Assembly (NCBI GenBank): GCA_034440635.1
Contig: JAOTON010001272.1
Coordinates: 248,001 to 312,000 of the forward strand
Direction: 5' to 3'
Length of the DNA stretch: 64,000 bases
Source: Lepas anatifera
Lineage: Eukaryota > Arthropoda > Thecostraca > Lepadidae
The first letter of the stretch is position 1, and each line of letters begins with the position of its first letter. Positions 33,817 through 46,377 of this stretch are shown here, in pieces. Both the position numbers and the translations under genes were made by a program. The notes beneath the pieces are model-generated. The model was not told the DNA's origin, ran no database searches, and saw only the letters and a list, made by a program, of their open reading frames with translations.

Positions 33817-35090
33817 CCTGGCAGCGTAATAATCGACCGTATGGATTTGGATATTGTACGAACCTTCTGAATATTGTAGATGCTGTGTCATAAATTTAAA
33901 GAATCACTAAAATCATTTATAAGCTTTTAGGATACGTTTTTGTTCTTAGAAACCTTTAAAGCGATATGCTCCCAAATTTACACCTTTTCTTTCTTTAGGT
34001 CAATAATACCCTTGTATGAAAATGATCAATAGGGTGTGGATCAATTGGTGATCTTTGTTGATGTACCGTGGTGGAAACGGATATAATGTCACCGGCAAAT
34101 CCGTGCGTGCTATGATTTTTAGCGAAATGTAGTCTCTTGTCGTCTTGGAAGTCCGTTCCAGGTTATGATCGTCTACTTTTTTATCTTGAAATTCGTGTTA
34201 AAAAGAAAGTATTCTATTGACTGAACACCTGCTTGCAATTTCATGCCGATTGAAGTTTTACCTGCAATTTAATATTTATGTGAAACTTTTCAAACGTGAT
34301 GTGACGGAAAATTGTGCTCAATGGGAAACAGTGTGAAGTCTCCTTTTGCCGTTTGCCGTTATGCAATCAGCGAATTTTATGCATTGATATAATTTAGCTT
34401 GCTCTTTAAAAACGGCAAAGATCAGTATCTGCAGTATTTATGCCTCCTTTAATTCACAGTTTCTTCGCCATTCATTTTCCGTCTGGGAAAACACAGTGTT
34501 CTTTGCACGGCAACTAAGAACCCCCTCTTACATTTGGTTTTCTGATCTGGCATTGAGCGCTTTTGGCGCCACTTCAAGAGATTGTACTGCTTTGTTTGTG
34601 ACAGCGTCCGTGATTGTCCCACCATAATTCTGCGGGGAGGGCCTTTGGGGGCCGTCTAGTTAGAATGCTTTGTTCTTCAAGGTCCTATGAATACTGAGCC
34701 AGCTGTTTCTTCCACTCCAGTAACGTTTTGCAAAAGTTACTGGGCAGAACATGCACTGGCGCAGAACTTCTTCGTCCAAAGAGGAGGGAGGGGGGGGCAC
34801 CTTCAATGGAGTCCATCTCATTACTGGGGAATGTGCTAGAGGGTCGTTTAGTGGTAGATTTAATAGACATCATCGCTACTGCATGGGTGGTAGTAGGCAC
34901 GAGTTTATCCGACAGTCAACTGCGTCGGCTTTGATAAAAATGGAACACATTTAGCGTCCAAAGATAATTGCAAATATTAGCGACAGGCAAGGCCTAACCA
35001 AAGATGCTTAGAAGAATGCCGTTGTAGAATTTTCTAGTTTCCTTTGTTTTAAGTCATCTTAGGAGCAAAAAGCACTATGTGCGACTGCAG
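33817..35090. other. AT-rich unique sequence
   Basis: No coding motif. Overlapping short frames at 34685-34954 on both strands have no recognisable domain. Confidence 0.35.
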
Positions 35091-35095
35091 CTCTC

Positions 35096-35635
35096 TTGTC
35101 GGCGACAAATGTCGCTTCGGAAAATAAAGAACAGTTCAAAAATGCACTCATCTCTGCATCGGTGTGTCCTGCCGTGACAGATGGACACACCTATCTGGAC
35201 ACGGATATATCAATAATTTATGAATCTGATAACATTGGCTTCAAAGCTGATAATTCGGACGTTAGAAATAAATTTCCCATATTTTTTCTCTCGTTTCTCT
35301 GTGCCCACACGACTTTGTCTATGACCTATATATACCTAACGTCATCTCACTGTATCTTACCTCGTGCCTCAAGTGCATCCATTTTCATAAAGATCAGATA
35401 TGTTTCCGGCCTGAAAGCTTATGACCTAGCGTTAATTGCCTGGGGCAAAGAGGTCGTGCATAGCCAAGTCGATGTGTCGGGAGCGCAAAAAGGAAAATGT
35501 CAAATAGTGCTCGAATTTTTAATCAAATTTTCGCATTCAGGCTTATTATCATCCTCTTATTTACCTTATTTTGCCTTCTCAGAGATACCAATACTTGCAT
35601 TGCGATTAGAACTCCGTTTACACTTTTTTCAGTGA
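35096..35635 (+). other. 179-codon open stretch, status unknown
   Basis: This is the longest non-repetitive plus-strand frame in the window. It would encode a mixed hydrophilic then hydrophobic peptide (IFFLSFLCAHTTLSMTYIYL near residue 62 could be a membrane segment). There is no known motif, no GC-ending codon bias, and it is in AT-rich sequence. Chance is the more likely explanation. Confidence 0.15.
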
Positions 35636-35773
35636 CACTGATCGTGGTGTAACATCGATTGTGCTAATTATGGACTAAAGACTATTATAATCATGAAAGG
35701 AAAAATTATGAATTTAACTGATAATGGAATTGACGCCGTAACACAGATCATGATTTAGGGTCGGATGAGTTTT

Positions 35774-36376
35774 TTATTTTTCTGTTTGAAGCCATAGCTG
35801 TTCTTGCTGTGGCTTGCAGTGGCAAGCAGTGCGTTCCAGGTTCTGACGGCTCGGTGTGGGAATCTTGTGTGTTATTTCTAAGTTTGCTGGTGTCGTCTTG
35901 GCAGTTTGGATTACGGTGGTGTCGGCTGATGCACGTGCAGTCCTGCATGATACCTCATACCTTTTCTTGATGATATACTTATTTTTCTGTGGGCTTTCTG
36001 TTAGGTGTACCAATATATCAATGGCAGATGATTGCTTGATGAAATGACTTGAAATGAGTGCAGTAAAGCTTGGCCACCCGAGCCCCCGCCTGGCTGCGCT
36101 GATTCGGTGGTGCTTCTTCTTACCGCTGACTATTCGAACCCCGAAGTTCACGACCTTGTTCATCCTTTGGTGATTCTGCTCAGTGACTGATACCCCTGAG
36201 GGTAGACAGTAACGCATGTGAGGAGACACGAGGGCTTTTACCAGCGTTTTGGCTGCTTTTCCAGGGAGAGTGTGAGCCAGCTTGTTAATAGAGAGAAGTG
36301 AACCATAGCATCGTTTTGCGGTTATGGATGTTTGTTTCTCCCCGGTCAAATGTTTATCCAAAGTTATTCTTGGCAT
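35774..36376 (-). pseudogene. LINE reverse transcriptase thumb and C-terminal fragment
   Basis: About 200 codons on the minus strand: ITLDKHLTGEKQTSITAKRC, LVKALVSPHMRYCLPSGVSV, then QRMNKVVNFGVRIVSGKKK and GWPSFTALISSHFIKQSSAI. This is the standard arrangement after the RT palm in Jockey/CR1-type LINEs (compare LVQALVFLHIQYCLTVWGG at 50.3 kb). The catalytic part is absent; the fragment is unusually open for a relic of its length. Confidence 0.85.
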
Positions 36377-37635
36377 TGTAGTTCTTTAGAAACAGTGTTT
36401 CATAGAACATTTTGATAGAATGAAGGAAGCTCCTAAAAGCTCATAAGCCCTAGGTTTCTATTTATTCTAAAAACCAGTAATAGAACGAAGTCATTGATTA
36501 ATTGTACGAAACATTTTGGTGTGTTCTAAAAAATTCTAGTGTTTTTTTGTGGTTGCTTAGCTTCCTCCATCGAATCAAGTTTCATTCCAGGAGAGATCCA
36601 GTGAAGAGGAGCAGAGGTGCAGAAACTTGCCAACTCGGCTACCGGAGTTTGTGACACATTTACGAAAATTGAGGTGCATAATTGTGACAAAATAGCGATC
36701 CTGACTGTACGGCTTAAGATCAAACCCCATATTTTCGAAATAGAGAATGAAGCGTGTAGGGAATATTTTAACTTAGCAGCTCTGTTCTTCAATTGCACAG
36801 CGTACCATTAGTAATACAATATTGGTACTGTGTTCAGTTTCTACTAAAACGAGGGACCCCCGCTGCAGAAAACCCGCAAACCGCTGTCACAGTTGCCAGA
36901 TTTTAACATGCAGCCCAATGGGGCTGATTGTTAGTAGCTTGCAGAAAGTTGTCGCCTAGATACCGGAAATGTGACAGTCAATTTTTTCAAGAAATACACG
37001 ATTGTGGGCATATTTAAGGCATTAACGATAACGCAGATACTTTATTAAGTACTTCTCTGTCCATTTTTTAGGTTAAATCATATTTACAGTTTGAGTGTCT
37101 TCGATTTATTGGCCCCTATTTCTTCGAATTTAGTATTAAGTACGCCTAAAAGCTACTAATAAAAGTACTAAGTGAGTGAGAAAATAAACATAGCTGGGCA
37201 GCAATTCTACTTAAACTGCGCAACAGCGACAAGACAAGTTAGAAATGTTTATGTGATGTAGAGCCTGCCAAAAATTTAAACAGGCGGGAAGCCACTTATT
37301 TTGAGGGCATATTCATTAGGTATATTTAAGATAAGTGCAGGCTAAAACTAGCTAGAACAAATATTGCTGCCCATGGCTAATCTAAGATGAATGTAGGCTA
37401 TTGTAAGACTAATGCACTTTCCCATATCAAGCTTGATTTTTCATTCCTTAGCCTGCTTGTGCCTTAGTTTATTTGTGCCCTAGATTGGTTAGATAGATTT
37501 GGAGCTGGAGGAAGTTGGGAGAGTTGGCGCCAGCAACAGGCTGGCAACAACAGTGATTCAGGTGAGTTTTCATGATCAAATTATATCAATATTGTACAGA
37601 TAGCAAATGTGTGCTAATGCAGTCCTCCACAAAGT
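36377..37635. other. AT-rich unique sequence
   Basis: No supported gene. A short segment ending GATTCAG at 37561 followed by GTGAGT resembles an exon with a 5' splice site, but no frame or partner exon supports it. Confidence 0.35.
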
Positions 37636-37790
37636 GTTAACACCCACACTGGAGAGGTGCCTGGAACTAACGTGCACTGGAGGGGGCCGAGTAGACCCCC
37701 TTCTTATCTCAGAAAATCACAGCAAATCTCTGAAACAAATAGACTTCGAAAAACGCTGGTTGGGGGTGTGTTGCTTACTACCAGTGGTGG
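37636..37790. repeat. Left-end fragment of the TTAA element family
   Basis: Reads TTAACACCCACACTGGAG, then CTAACGTGCACTGGAGGGGG, the same double terminus as at 28063, and ends after CTGGTTGGGGGT (compare GGTGGTTGGGGGTTA near 28172). The right part is missing. Confidence 0.75.
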
Positions 37791-38775
37791 TAAGCAACGC
37801 ACAGGACCTGAACTGCATGGAGTTAAAGCAGGATTTTGACTACACTGGATCTTTCTTTGGTATGTGAATTCCAATATCTCTGTACCTATTAGGGCAATAG
37901 ACATAATGTTATATCTATGCAGGCTAGTTGCCTCAGAGTTTTTACTGCAAAAAGGAATGACCAGGCAGGTAATGATCGTGAGTGGGATGCAAATTTTAAG
38001 CATTTGATGTGTTTATAAAAATGCTACCTAAGGTCCACTTTACCAACACATTTTAGGTAGATTCACATACTATTTTGACATTGACATTTTTTCCCTTTTG
38101 TTGATATGTGAGATAGAAGTTTAGTGGGGGGGAGGTGGGGGTAAGCCGCGGTTAGGGTTCCCAATTGTGTGTACATGTATGCTCCCATTAATAGGTATGT
38201 TCCCAATAATGACTATTTTCATGATAACTGCTACATGTAATCATGTGGAAAAATACAATAATAGGAAACACTCCTTTCAAAAATGGAAAATTCAAAAAAG
38301 GAAATACATGTCATTGGGGGAAACTGCAGTCAGAGTTACCAATAATAGTTATGACCCCAATACTGGAAAAAATGACCCATAATTGGAAATTTTCCTTCCA
38401 AAAACAAAAACATGATCTATAAATGAAAACTTACTACTTTCATGGTGTAATGGTTTGGTGCCAGAACCTTGTCTGCTGCAAAAAGTAAGGGACAGGTATA
38501 GGACATTCAGCATATTGGAAATAGTATTCAAGTATACAATTATTATTTCCAGCTCTGTGTGACAGAGGAGGCATACGTCGCATTGAGTTTGTGACAGCCA
38601 GCATACTTTCTGCACCTCTGAAGAGGAGCTTGACGTTATTACGGTTTTTCCCCGGTTCGATAGGAAAATGCCCCAACAATGTTTTCTCTTACCATCCTGT
38701 TTGAGAGGTGTAGAGCTACGCTCCTCCTTCGCCTCTACCCCGCAAGGTCCTAGTGTCTTCTCGCTCAGCGTATAT
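37791..38775. other. Unique sequence, no supported gene
   Basis: Chance frames only (38349-38801 minus is the longest). A GC-rich run lies at 38125-38145. Confidence 0.35.
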
Positions 38776-39010
38776 AAAGGGAATGTGACACTTTGGTGCA
38801 ATTTCAGTCTGGACTAGAATTAGGTGTATTTTCATGGAAAATTGACGGACTTGGCCGTATTTGTGCTAAAAATGGCTAATAAGCCCAACATTTCGTATTA
38901 TTTAATTTTCCTTTTCCAGATGTAAACAACCTCCATACCTGCGTGATGTCGTGATGTGGTAGCACGTCATGCTTCCACACCATAAAAATTTATTACCTGG
39001 CCATAAAATA
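38776..39010. repeat. One end of the AGGGAATG MITE family
   Basis: AAAGGGAATGTGACACTTTGG matches the terminus of the MITEs at 32911 and 41890. No TTAA is intact (ATAAA) and the second end is not recognisable. Confidence 0.55.
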
Positions 39011-40421
39011 CACTTGATTGCCTGGCTGTGCCACAAAAGAATAGGAATATAAATGAAGTGTTGTTAGGTAAAGCAGATTGTTGTCATGATTCAAAGTGGT
39101 ACTTCAAAATATTTGCTATCTTCTGTGATGTGTTAAAACACATTTCAGGTTTGAAAGTATTCATTGAAGCAAGGTGTAGGCATTTATAATCGTAAGTACC
39201 AAAGTAGGTTGTAAAGGGAGATACACGAAAAAGTATTGTGGTTTCTTGCTATTTGAAAAATCTTGATTACGAAACTGCCAATTATTTTTGTATCCTAGGC
39301 AAAATTTTGGAGGCCACTCAACTATTATTGAAATATGTTAATCATAGATATCTACTATAACTAGAGCGGACAGCACAACTGTGTTGACGTCAAAATTGAA
39401 CGTTTTGTTAGTACAAATCTGGGCCTCTGTGGGGAAGCTCGAGACTGTCTACTGAAACACCTCTCCGATAATCGTATTCAATTTAATTCAATTCACACAA
39501 TTCAACAAAACGTTTTCATGACAACGATCTAATGTGCCACGAATCCTCGCTATGAATAATGGCTTTCTCTGCGAAAACTATTTAGTCGTGAGCTAGATCC
39601 AGAAGCTCTCGTTGACATTATCACGTGATTCTCCAATTAACCTTACCAAGATTTGTACTAGCAAAACTTCAAATTTTGACGTCGGGGTATTGCCGTTTTG
39701 TACAGGATGTCCTCTCTAGTTATAGTAGATCTCCATGATGTTAACGGTACCAGTAAAAAGCTGGAACCTGCTCTTCATCTCAATGTTTTCAAAAAATATT
39801 TAAAGATTTAAAGTCACTTGTTTTGTAATAAAAATGTCTGTTCTCTTGTATTTGTATTTATATTATTTCTACATAGCCTATAAAAGCTACAAAATGAATC
39901 AGTTTGTTCTAAAAATGGAGCATGAAATAATTACTCGAGTCTTCAATCGTTTCGTACCTGGGGTCTTCAGTTGTTTTCTACAAGATTCCCAGGAAGACAA
40001 AACTTTTGTGTCAGATAGGTCACGTGACCGAGATCTGGGTCACGTGATCTATCTCATACCTGTATGATAATTTCTGGGCTCCTGAATGTTCAATTGTGAT
40101 TTCTTTAAAGTCCTATATTTATGTTTCAAAAGAGTTTTAGAATGTTGTTTTCAAGTAATTTGTTTTCTGTGATACTTCGAGGTTCTGCACGACTGCTTAG
40201 GACAGATATGACCCAGTTCTAAGAGAAATGATGGTCATAGCCGAGACTACGTCATTTGATCGATATTGAGATTTCTTGATAAGTCGTCTAGAAATGTTGA
40301 CTTTGAGAGCGATTTTAAGGTATTTGGAGGCAAATTCGCAAAAAATGAGAAAAGTCCTTCTAAAAGAGCTTTTTCTTCTTCTTTTGACCTAGTCAATAAG
40401 AATTGCTTCGCGTATTTCCCT
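39011..40421. other. AT-rich unique sequence
   Basis: No coding motif. CACGTGA-type palindromes cluster near 40020-40045 (TCACGTGACC, TCACGTGATC), possibly by chance. Confidence 0.35.
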
Positions 40422-40425
40422 TTAA

Positions 40426-41632
40426 CCCTTGCCCCGGTGGCGGGTACGAGCCACCTTCGCCCTGGGGGGGGCTAAAAAGACCCACACGATCTAAAGAAAA
40501 CTAAGAGAGCTAGAAAAAAGCGCAAACGGCAACCGAAAGCTCTTCAAAAATTTTATCGAAAATACTTCAGTCATTTTTCTTGTCAAGTCAATATTAAGGT
40601 CACCAGAGGTCAAAATAGGTCAAAATCGCTCCAAATGAGGTGTACTAAGAAAACCTCATATATTTCAGAAACTATGATAGCCAGAAACATTTTTTTAACA
40701 TCATTCGAAAGCTCTTGTGTTGTTCTTTCATTTTAGTGCCAATTATTTACGTGTCAGGTCAAAGCCTAGGGAGCTACAGGTCACTGAATATTGGAAATGT
40801 TTTTTTGCGAATGTCCATAGCCACCCATGCATACCTAAGGGCGTTTCATGTTTTCGCTAATAACTTCCAAACCAAGCAAGATGCAGCCATAGGTACTAAG
40901 AAAGATGCACCGTTGCAATTCTCTCGTCAATACAAATCGAATGATATATAATACTGCTATGCCAGGTCAAATAAAAAATTTGACCTGACCCAGGTCAACT
41001 GTCTGACCCAACTTGACCTGGTATAGTCATGATGTATGCCATTTGACTTGCAGTGACTATAGAAACACTTTGGTGACAAAATCAAAGTTTTATCTTTGTT
41101 TATTCAATATTTATAGGGTAAAACACCAAAAAATGCTTATTTGACCTAAGGTAACCTTTCAAAGGTCACAAGTCAAATTTTTTGGCATCACCTTCAGAAA
41201 TGAGCCAAGAGAAAGTCATAACGGATGTTTAAAGTTGATTCCATCCATGCTTACTGAGAAAAGCTAATTTCGTGATTTTCCCATGTATTTGAAATAGGGA
41301 AGTCATGCTCTGCACATGACCTTAGGTCACCAATATCAAAAATACCAGAACATATGTTGTAGTTCCTGGTGGGCCCAATATGCAGTATGCGTTTCAACTT
41401 GATCAATTAACCCTCCTTTTAGTTATGCAGTTCTAAGCATTTTTGAGGTGAGGTCACTTCACCTGGCCTAGTGACCTGACCTGATATGACCTCGAGCTAC
41501 AATTTTCAGGAAAGATGTAAAAATGATGAAGAAACAGCTAGATTAGGTTTGGCGGCGCTGCGCGCCGTCGTTTTTTAGTCACTTCAAAAAAACCCGAGGA
41601 GGGGTCTAAAAATACCCCCACCCGGGCGAAGG
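40426..41632 (+). mobile_element. TTAA-inserted element, 1.2 kb, copy 1
   Basis: TTAA at 40422-40425 and 41633-41636. The left end reads CCCTTGCCCCGGTGGCGGGT. The right end inverted reads CCTTCGCCCGGGTGGGGGTA, so the termini are related but not identical. The CCC start plus TTAA target is what piggyBac-superfamily elements show. The interior has many AGGTCA motifs and the block CATTCGAAAGCTCTTG (40702). No transposase. It is matched in reverse complement by 42343-43535. Confidence 0.9.
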
Positions 41633-41636
41633 TTAA

Positions 41637-41885
41637 AGAGGTCTAAACAAAAAAATGTGCCCGTGCAGCATGAGTAGTGGGGCTTGAGCAGGACGTTACC
41701 TTTCCATGATTGGCCACGTCACATCACGTGGTCGTCCAGGAGGAGGAAGAGGTAAATCTTTATATTTTTTTCACCAAGAACGGTCAACTCTGGGACAAGT
41801 GAAACAACGATCAAGTGGATTCTTAGAATAATGTACCACATGGTCATCTCAGCTTAAATCCCATTACGAATGTGTCGAATTCCCT
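41637..41885. repeat. Half of an AGGGAATG-family MITE
   Basis: Ends at 41885 with ATTCCCT next to TTAA (41886-41889). Inverted, it reads AGGGAATTCGACACATTCG and then GGGATTTAAGCTGAGATGAC, matching the right end of the neighbouring MITE. Its own left part is lost. Confidence 0.65.
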
Positions 41886-41889
41886 TTAA

Positions 41890-42338
41890 AGGGAATGTGG
41901 CACCTTGGTCGAATCCTGGAATTTAGTGTTATGAGGCGTACTTTTAGTCAAAAATAATGAAACCACTCACGATTTCTCTGAAAAATGTACAATAAGCTCA
42001 ATATTTGGTTTTTAAAAATAATCCTCTAGGAAAAGAAGCAAATATCAGCCTGTGGATGATGTCACGATCTGGCAACCACTACCATACTTGAAACGCTTCA
42101 AGGGCTTCGATTGGCTGATGCTCATCGTGACGTCAGCATATGTCGTCACACCAGTAGCTCACAACAATGGCCGCTGGCGACGGGGGCTGAGGGGGGCTGG
42201 TGTCAGGTAGGTTTTAGCTTTTTTCTACGGAAATATCGAGTTCCAAGACAAATGAAATATGGAGTACCGGGTTTTCCGACCTGCTTTACAACTTGGCTAT
42301 CTCAGTTAAAATCACGTTGTGAAGGTGTCACATTCCCT
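41890..42338. mobile_element. TTAA-inserted MITE (449 bp)
   Basis: TTAA at 41886-41889 and 42339-42342. Ends AGGGAATGTGGCACCTT and, inverted, AGGGAATGTGACACCTT. Full-length reverse-orientation partner of 32911-33360. Both flanking TTAA sites are shared with adjacent elements. Confidence 0.93.
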
Positions 42339-42342
42339 TTAA

Positions 42343-43535
42343 CCTTCGCCCGGGTGGGGGTCTTTTTAGACCCCCCTCGGGTTTTTCCGAAGTGACCAAA
42401 AAACGGCGGCGCGCAGCGCCGCCAAACCTAGTCTAGCTGTTCCCTCATCATTTTTTACATCTTTCCTGAAAATTTTGACTCAAGGTCATATCAGGTCAGG
42501 TCACCAGGCCAGGTGAAGTGACCTCACCTCAAAAAATACTTAGGACCGCATAACTAAAAGAAGGGTTAATCGATCAAGTTGAAACTCATACCACATATTG
42601 GGCCCACCAGGAGCTACAACATTTGTTCCGGGATTTTTGATATTGGTGACCTAAGGTCATGTGCAGAGCATGACCTCCCCATTGTCAATACATGGGGAAA
42701 ATCACGAAATGAGGTTTTCTCAGTAAGTATGGATGAAATCAACTTCAAACATCGGTTGCGACTTGCTCTTAGCCCATTTCTGGAGCTGATGCCAAAATTT
42801 TTGACTTGTGACCTTTAAAAGGCCACCTTAGGTCAAATAAGCATTTTTGGTGTTTTTCTCTATAAATTTTGAACAAAATAAGATAGAGCTTTTATTCTGT
42901 CACCAAAGTGTTTGTATAGTCACTGGAAGTCAAATGATATACATCATGACTATACCAGGTCAAGTTGGGTCAGACCGTTGACCTGGGTCAGGTCAAATTC
43001 TTAAATTTGACCTGGCATAGCAATATCATATATCATTCGATTCGTATTGACGAGAGGATTGCAATGGTGCATAAACTATGGCTGTATCTTGTTTGGTTTG
43101 GAAGCTATTAGCGAAAAAATAAACGCCCTTATGCATGGTTGGCTATGGACATTCCCAAGAATATGCCCAATATTTAGTGACCTGTAGCTCCCTAGGCTTT
43201 GACCTGACACGAAAATGAATGCAACTGTAATGAAAGCGCATCTCAAGAGCTTTCGAATGGTGTTAGAGAAATGTTTCTAGCTATCATAGTTTCTGAGATA
43301 TATGAGGTTTTCTTAGTACACCTCATATTAGCGATTTTGACCTATTTTGACCTCTGGTGACCTTGATATTGACCCGACAAGAAAAATGACCGAAGTATTT
43401 TCGATATCATTTTCGAAGAGCTTTCGATTGCCGTTTTGCGCTTTTTTCTAGCTCTCTTAGTTTTTGAGATCGTGGGGGGTCTTTTTTAGCCCCCACCAGG
43501 GCGAAGGTGGCTCGTACCCGCCACCGGGGCAAGGG
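42343..43535 (-). mobile_element. TTAA-inserted element, 1.2 kb, copy 2 (inverted)
   Basis: TTAA at 42339-42342 and 43536-43539. Reverse complement of copy 1 along its length; the outermost 40-odd bases of the two copies are identical (CCCTTGCCCCGGTGGCGGGT and onward). Together with copy 1 it forms a 3.1-kb inverted repeat with a 0.7-kb spacer of MITE sequence. Confidence 0.9.
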
Positions 43536-43879
43536 TTAAACGATGATTATGCACGTGCTGTTCCAGGCTACAATTGCTATGACAGTGACGCCAGAGCGGG
43601 AAAAATGAAGCTGCATCGACGTTTCGTTATTGCTTTTCCTATCCCGCTGCTGCGGCTTATTTACCTTGTTTTTTAGCTGTTTTTCATCAGGCTAGATTAT
43701 AGAAAATGATAACAGGCTCAGAGGAGTGTGATAATACGTTCAGTGTATGATTGATGGAACTGCTGTCTCCTGGTGTTATGATGATATCAACACTAGAAAA
43801 TGTGTGCGACCAGGCCATAGGCGGAAAATACAAACGTGATGGCAACGATATAGAACTAGGATAGACCAGAGATCCAATA

Positions 43880-44240
43880 GGTTTTGTAGATTTTGTTTAA
43901 GTTCTTGCAAATTCAGTCTTTGAAGTCGGAGCCTCACTAAAATCATGAAATGGACTGGTCACGGAGACCCGATCCCACCATCCGAACAAACCACTCTCGC
44001 AATGTAGGGTTAATTTAGAAGCCAAAGCTTAACGTCCCACAAAGCACGGACGGCCGCCCTGCTCATGCCGCCCTCTTACCACTCAGTTGCCAGCCGGCCT
44101 ACGTCGGGTAAATATTGAACACTGGAGCGTCTCAGGGGAACCGATCCCAAGCCTGGACACGCACCGCCACTGCATGTTCCTGAACAGCGGACCGGAGCCC
44201 AACGCTCTTCCAACTGAGCTACCGGGGCGCCGAGTGTGAA
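43880..44240 (-). repeat. tRNA-headed SINE
   Basis: On the minus strand the head starts near 44234 with GCCCCGGTAGCTCAGTTGGA, an excellent tRNA 5' half and A box, and continues GAGCGTTGGGCTCC; a B-box-like GGGATCGGTTCCCC lies about 100 bp downstream, too far for a normal tRNA. The body (44100-43880) has a second tRNA-like phrase CTGGCAACTGAGTGGTAAG and recurs at 19230-19435. The short frame over the head (GSSVGRALGSG) is a translation artefact. Confidence 0.82.
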
Positions 44241-44304
44241 CTTCGCCACTGCTGAAAGGTGAAGGGGCCAGGTAATTTACCAACTTTTCTGACGATAGAA
44301 TCAC

Positions 44305-45494
44305 GGTTCTGGGATCCAGAACTCGTCGGATTAGGGCCCCTTAATACTTGCAGGACTTTTCCCGATTATGTTGAAATTTGGATTTTTTTTCACGAACACC
44401 GGGGGCAGCCCCATTATGCCCTCTTATTCCATTCTCACCATTATTATCTTTGTTGTTTATGGTGCGCCGACTAATGAGGTTACTTTGTGTTCATGAAGAC
44501 AACATGGGAGAAAAACAGAAGTAAAAAGATTGCAAATCGAATCAGGCTGCGGTAACGTCGACATTTACAAGATAAAATAAAAAAATTGATACTACTGGCA
44601 GGTGAAGAAGAGTAAAAAGTCTCAAATCTCGCACTAATAGTCAAGTCATGTTTGTGCAGTATGACAAATACCCTGTATTTGATATCTATTTGGTCCCAAA
44701 ACTTGCCGATTGTTGAAGAAAGAATGTTTTCAGGACCAAATTCAGTCAAAATTTGTTCCTGAAATTAAAAACATGATTGTCCATATTATACGTACAACGG
44801 CCCGTCGGAGTTTGACGTCCTCGACTGACCGTGGTATCATGATGCCAAGTAGCGTTTGTTTTTAGTTAATTCGATGGGTGCTGGGAGTGACTACTAGGGG
44901 AACCGGCGATATGATGTCATGTTTCTCTTCTTTTCAACAGGTTTTATGATACGTGCGTGTGTGTGAAAAATACACGTGTTGATTGATTGAACAATTTGTA
45001 TCGATTTGTATCCACTACGTGTCTAACCCAGAAGCCTTTCAGTGGTGACGAGAGAAGAACGGGATGGCTTTCTGTTCATAGGACGCTTGTTTATCTGCAA
45101 ACTGCATGGTGTCAGATAAACTAAACATGAAAGCAGAGGATGTTGGATGAATATTATGTAAGGGCTTAGGTTTCATTGGAATTGTCATGGAGGTTCTTTA
45201 TTCACTGGATTTGTGAATAAATCGGCAGAATGTCCACAAAGAGGAACCATTTACACAACAAGACACTTTGATAGACAGGCATAATAAAAAGCATTGCTGG
45301 AATGTGATAGCGGTGAAATTCAGTCCCTGTTCCTACCCAATAGAAAATATCCAGCCGAAGGGTCTTGGAAAAATACACCTTCATTGTAGAATGCTACTTT
45401 TTGCTCTTCTTTTTAGAGTCAAATACGTAATTTGCATTTCCCTACAAACGATTTTCCCTTCCCATCCTGCTGCAGTTTGACATTGAAAACAGTT
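44305..45494. other. Unique sequence, no supported gene
   Basis: Chance frames only. No repeat boundary was recognised. Confidence 0.35.
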
Positions 45495-45498
45495 TTAA

Positions 45499-46373
45499 CA
45501 CGCGCATGAAGGGGTAGGGGGATCGAAGGCCCCACCATTTTTCCAAGGTAACCGGAGAACCGCTCATAATAGAAAAAAACAATACTCGGTAACCTTTAAG
45601 TGAATTGAAAGTCACATCGATTAGTGAAGACATTTTGAAAATCGGTCAGAATTTTTTATACGTTTTCAAAGTCGGACCTGCATTTTGAGATCGACACAGT
45701 CGCGCTTTGGTTTGCTTGCATTGGAGACTGAGTGATGACGTTATAACGCCATGTAGACGGGATAGTATGCCAAGGTCATCTCACATGAAGGTCAAGGTCA
45801 AGTTCAATGATCACCGGTCAAGGTCATACCACTATTTTCAAGGTCATTGGCCGCAGAGCCTCCGGCCAAATGGGGTTACCCAGTTTGACATATATTATAC
45901 TATGACGTCATAGTTAAGGAAATTCTATGCAAAGTTCAAGGTCATGTAAAGGTAAAAGGTCATGGGAAAAGGTTAATCCTCATCTCCCGCCCAAAGGCTG
46001 CTATAGTGTGCATTATAAAGAGTAGATCATACTTTGCAGTTAGGGGTCAACGACCTTGAATGACTGTGACCCCCAAAATTATGGGAAAGATTCTTCTGAT
46101 TCCTCTGATTCCTCTGATTGGTCTTCTATGGTCCGTGTTTAGCATATTTCCGACGTTTCCTGCATAATTATAGAATTCCCCAATAGGTATCTAGCATGGC
46201 CAAGTTTAACCTTTATGACCTCGTTTGACCTGGAAAATATCGATCCAGGTCGATGGGAGTTGGATATGATGTAGGTCACCATAGCCCCCGCCCACTTCCA
46301 ATCGGCGTTTATCTAAGCCTCTTAGCCTGCAAGATATCAGGGGCCTACCAGGCGCGCCCCAGTGTGCGTTAGT
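45499..46373. mobile_element. TTAA-inserted element (0.87 kb), inverted relative to 28067
   Basis: TTAA at 45495-45498 and 46374-46377. The left end is CACGCGCATGAAGGGG. The right end inverted reads ACTAACGCACACTGGGGCG, a decayed form of the double terminus at 28067. The interior holds TCAAGGTCA motifs at 45792-45800 and 45818-45826 and matches the 28-kb element in reverse. Confidence 0.82.
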
Positions 46374-46377
46374 TTAA

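Noticed and set aside
37485..37561. Possible exon ending at GATTCAG with GTGAGT donor
   Set aside because: No acceptor that keeps a frame open, no partner exon, and a short length; too weak to list as coding.
44160..44240. Functional tRNA gene
   Set aside because: The 5' half is good, but the B box is far too distant and the acceptor stem has no 3' partner.
44083..44304. 73-codon frame containing RPGSSVGRALGSG
   Set aside because: This is the usual translation of a tRNA-derived SINE head, not a protein.
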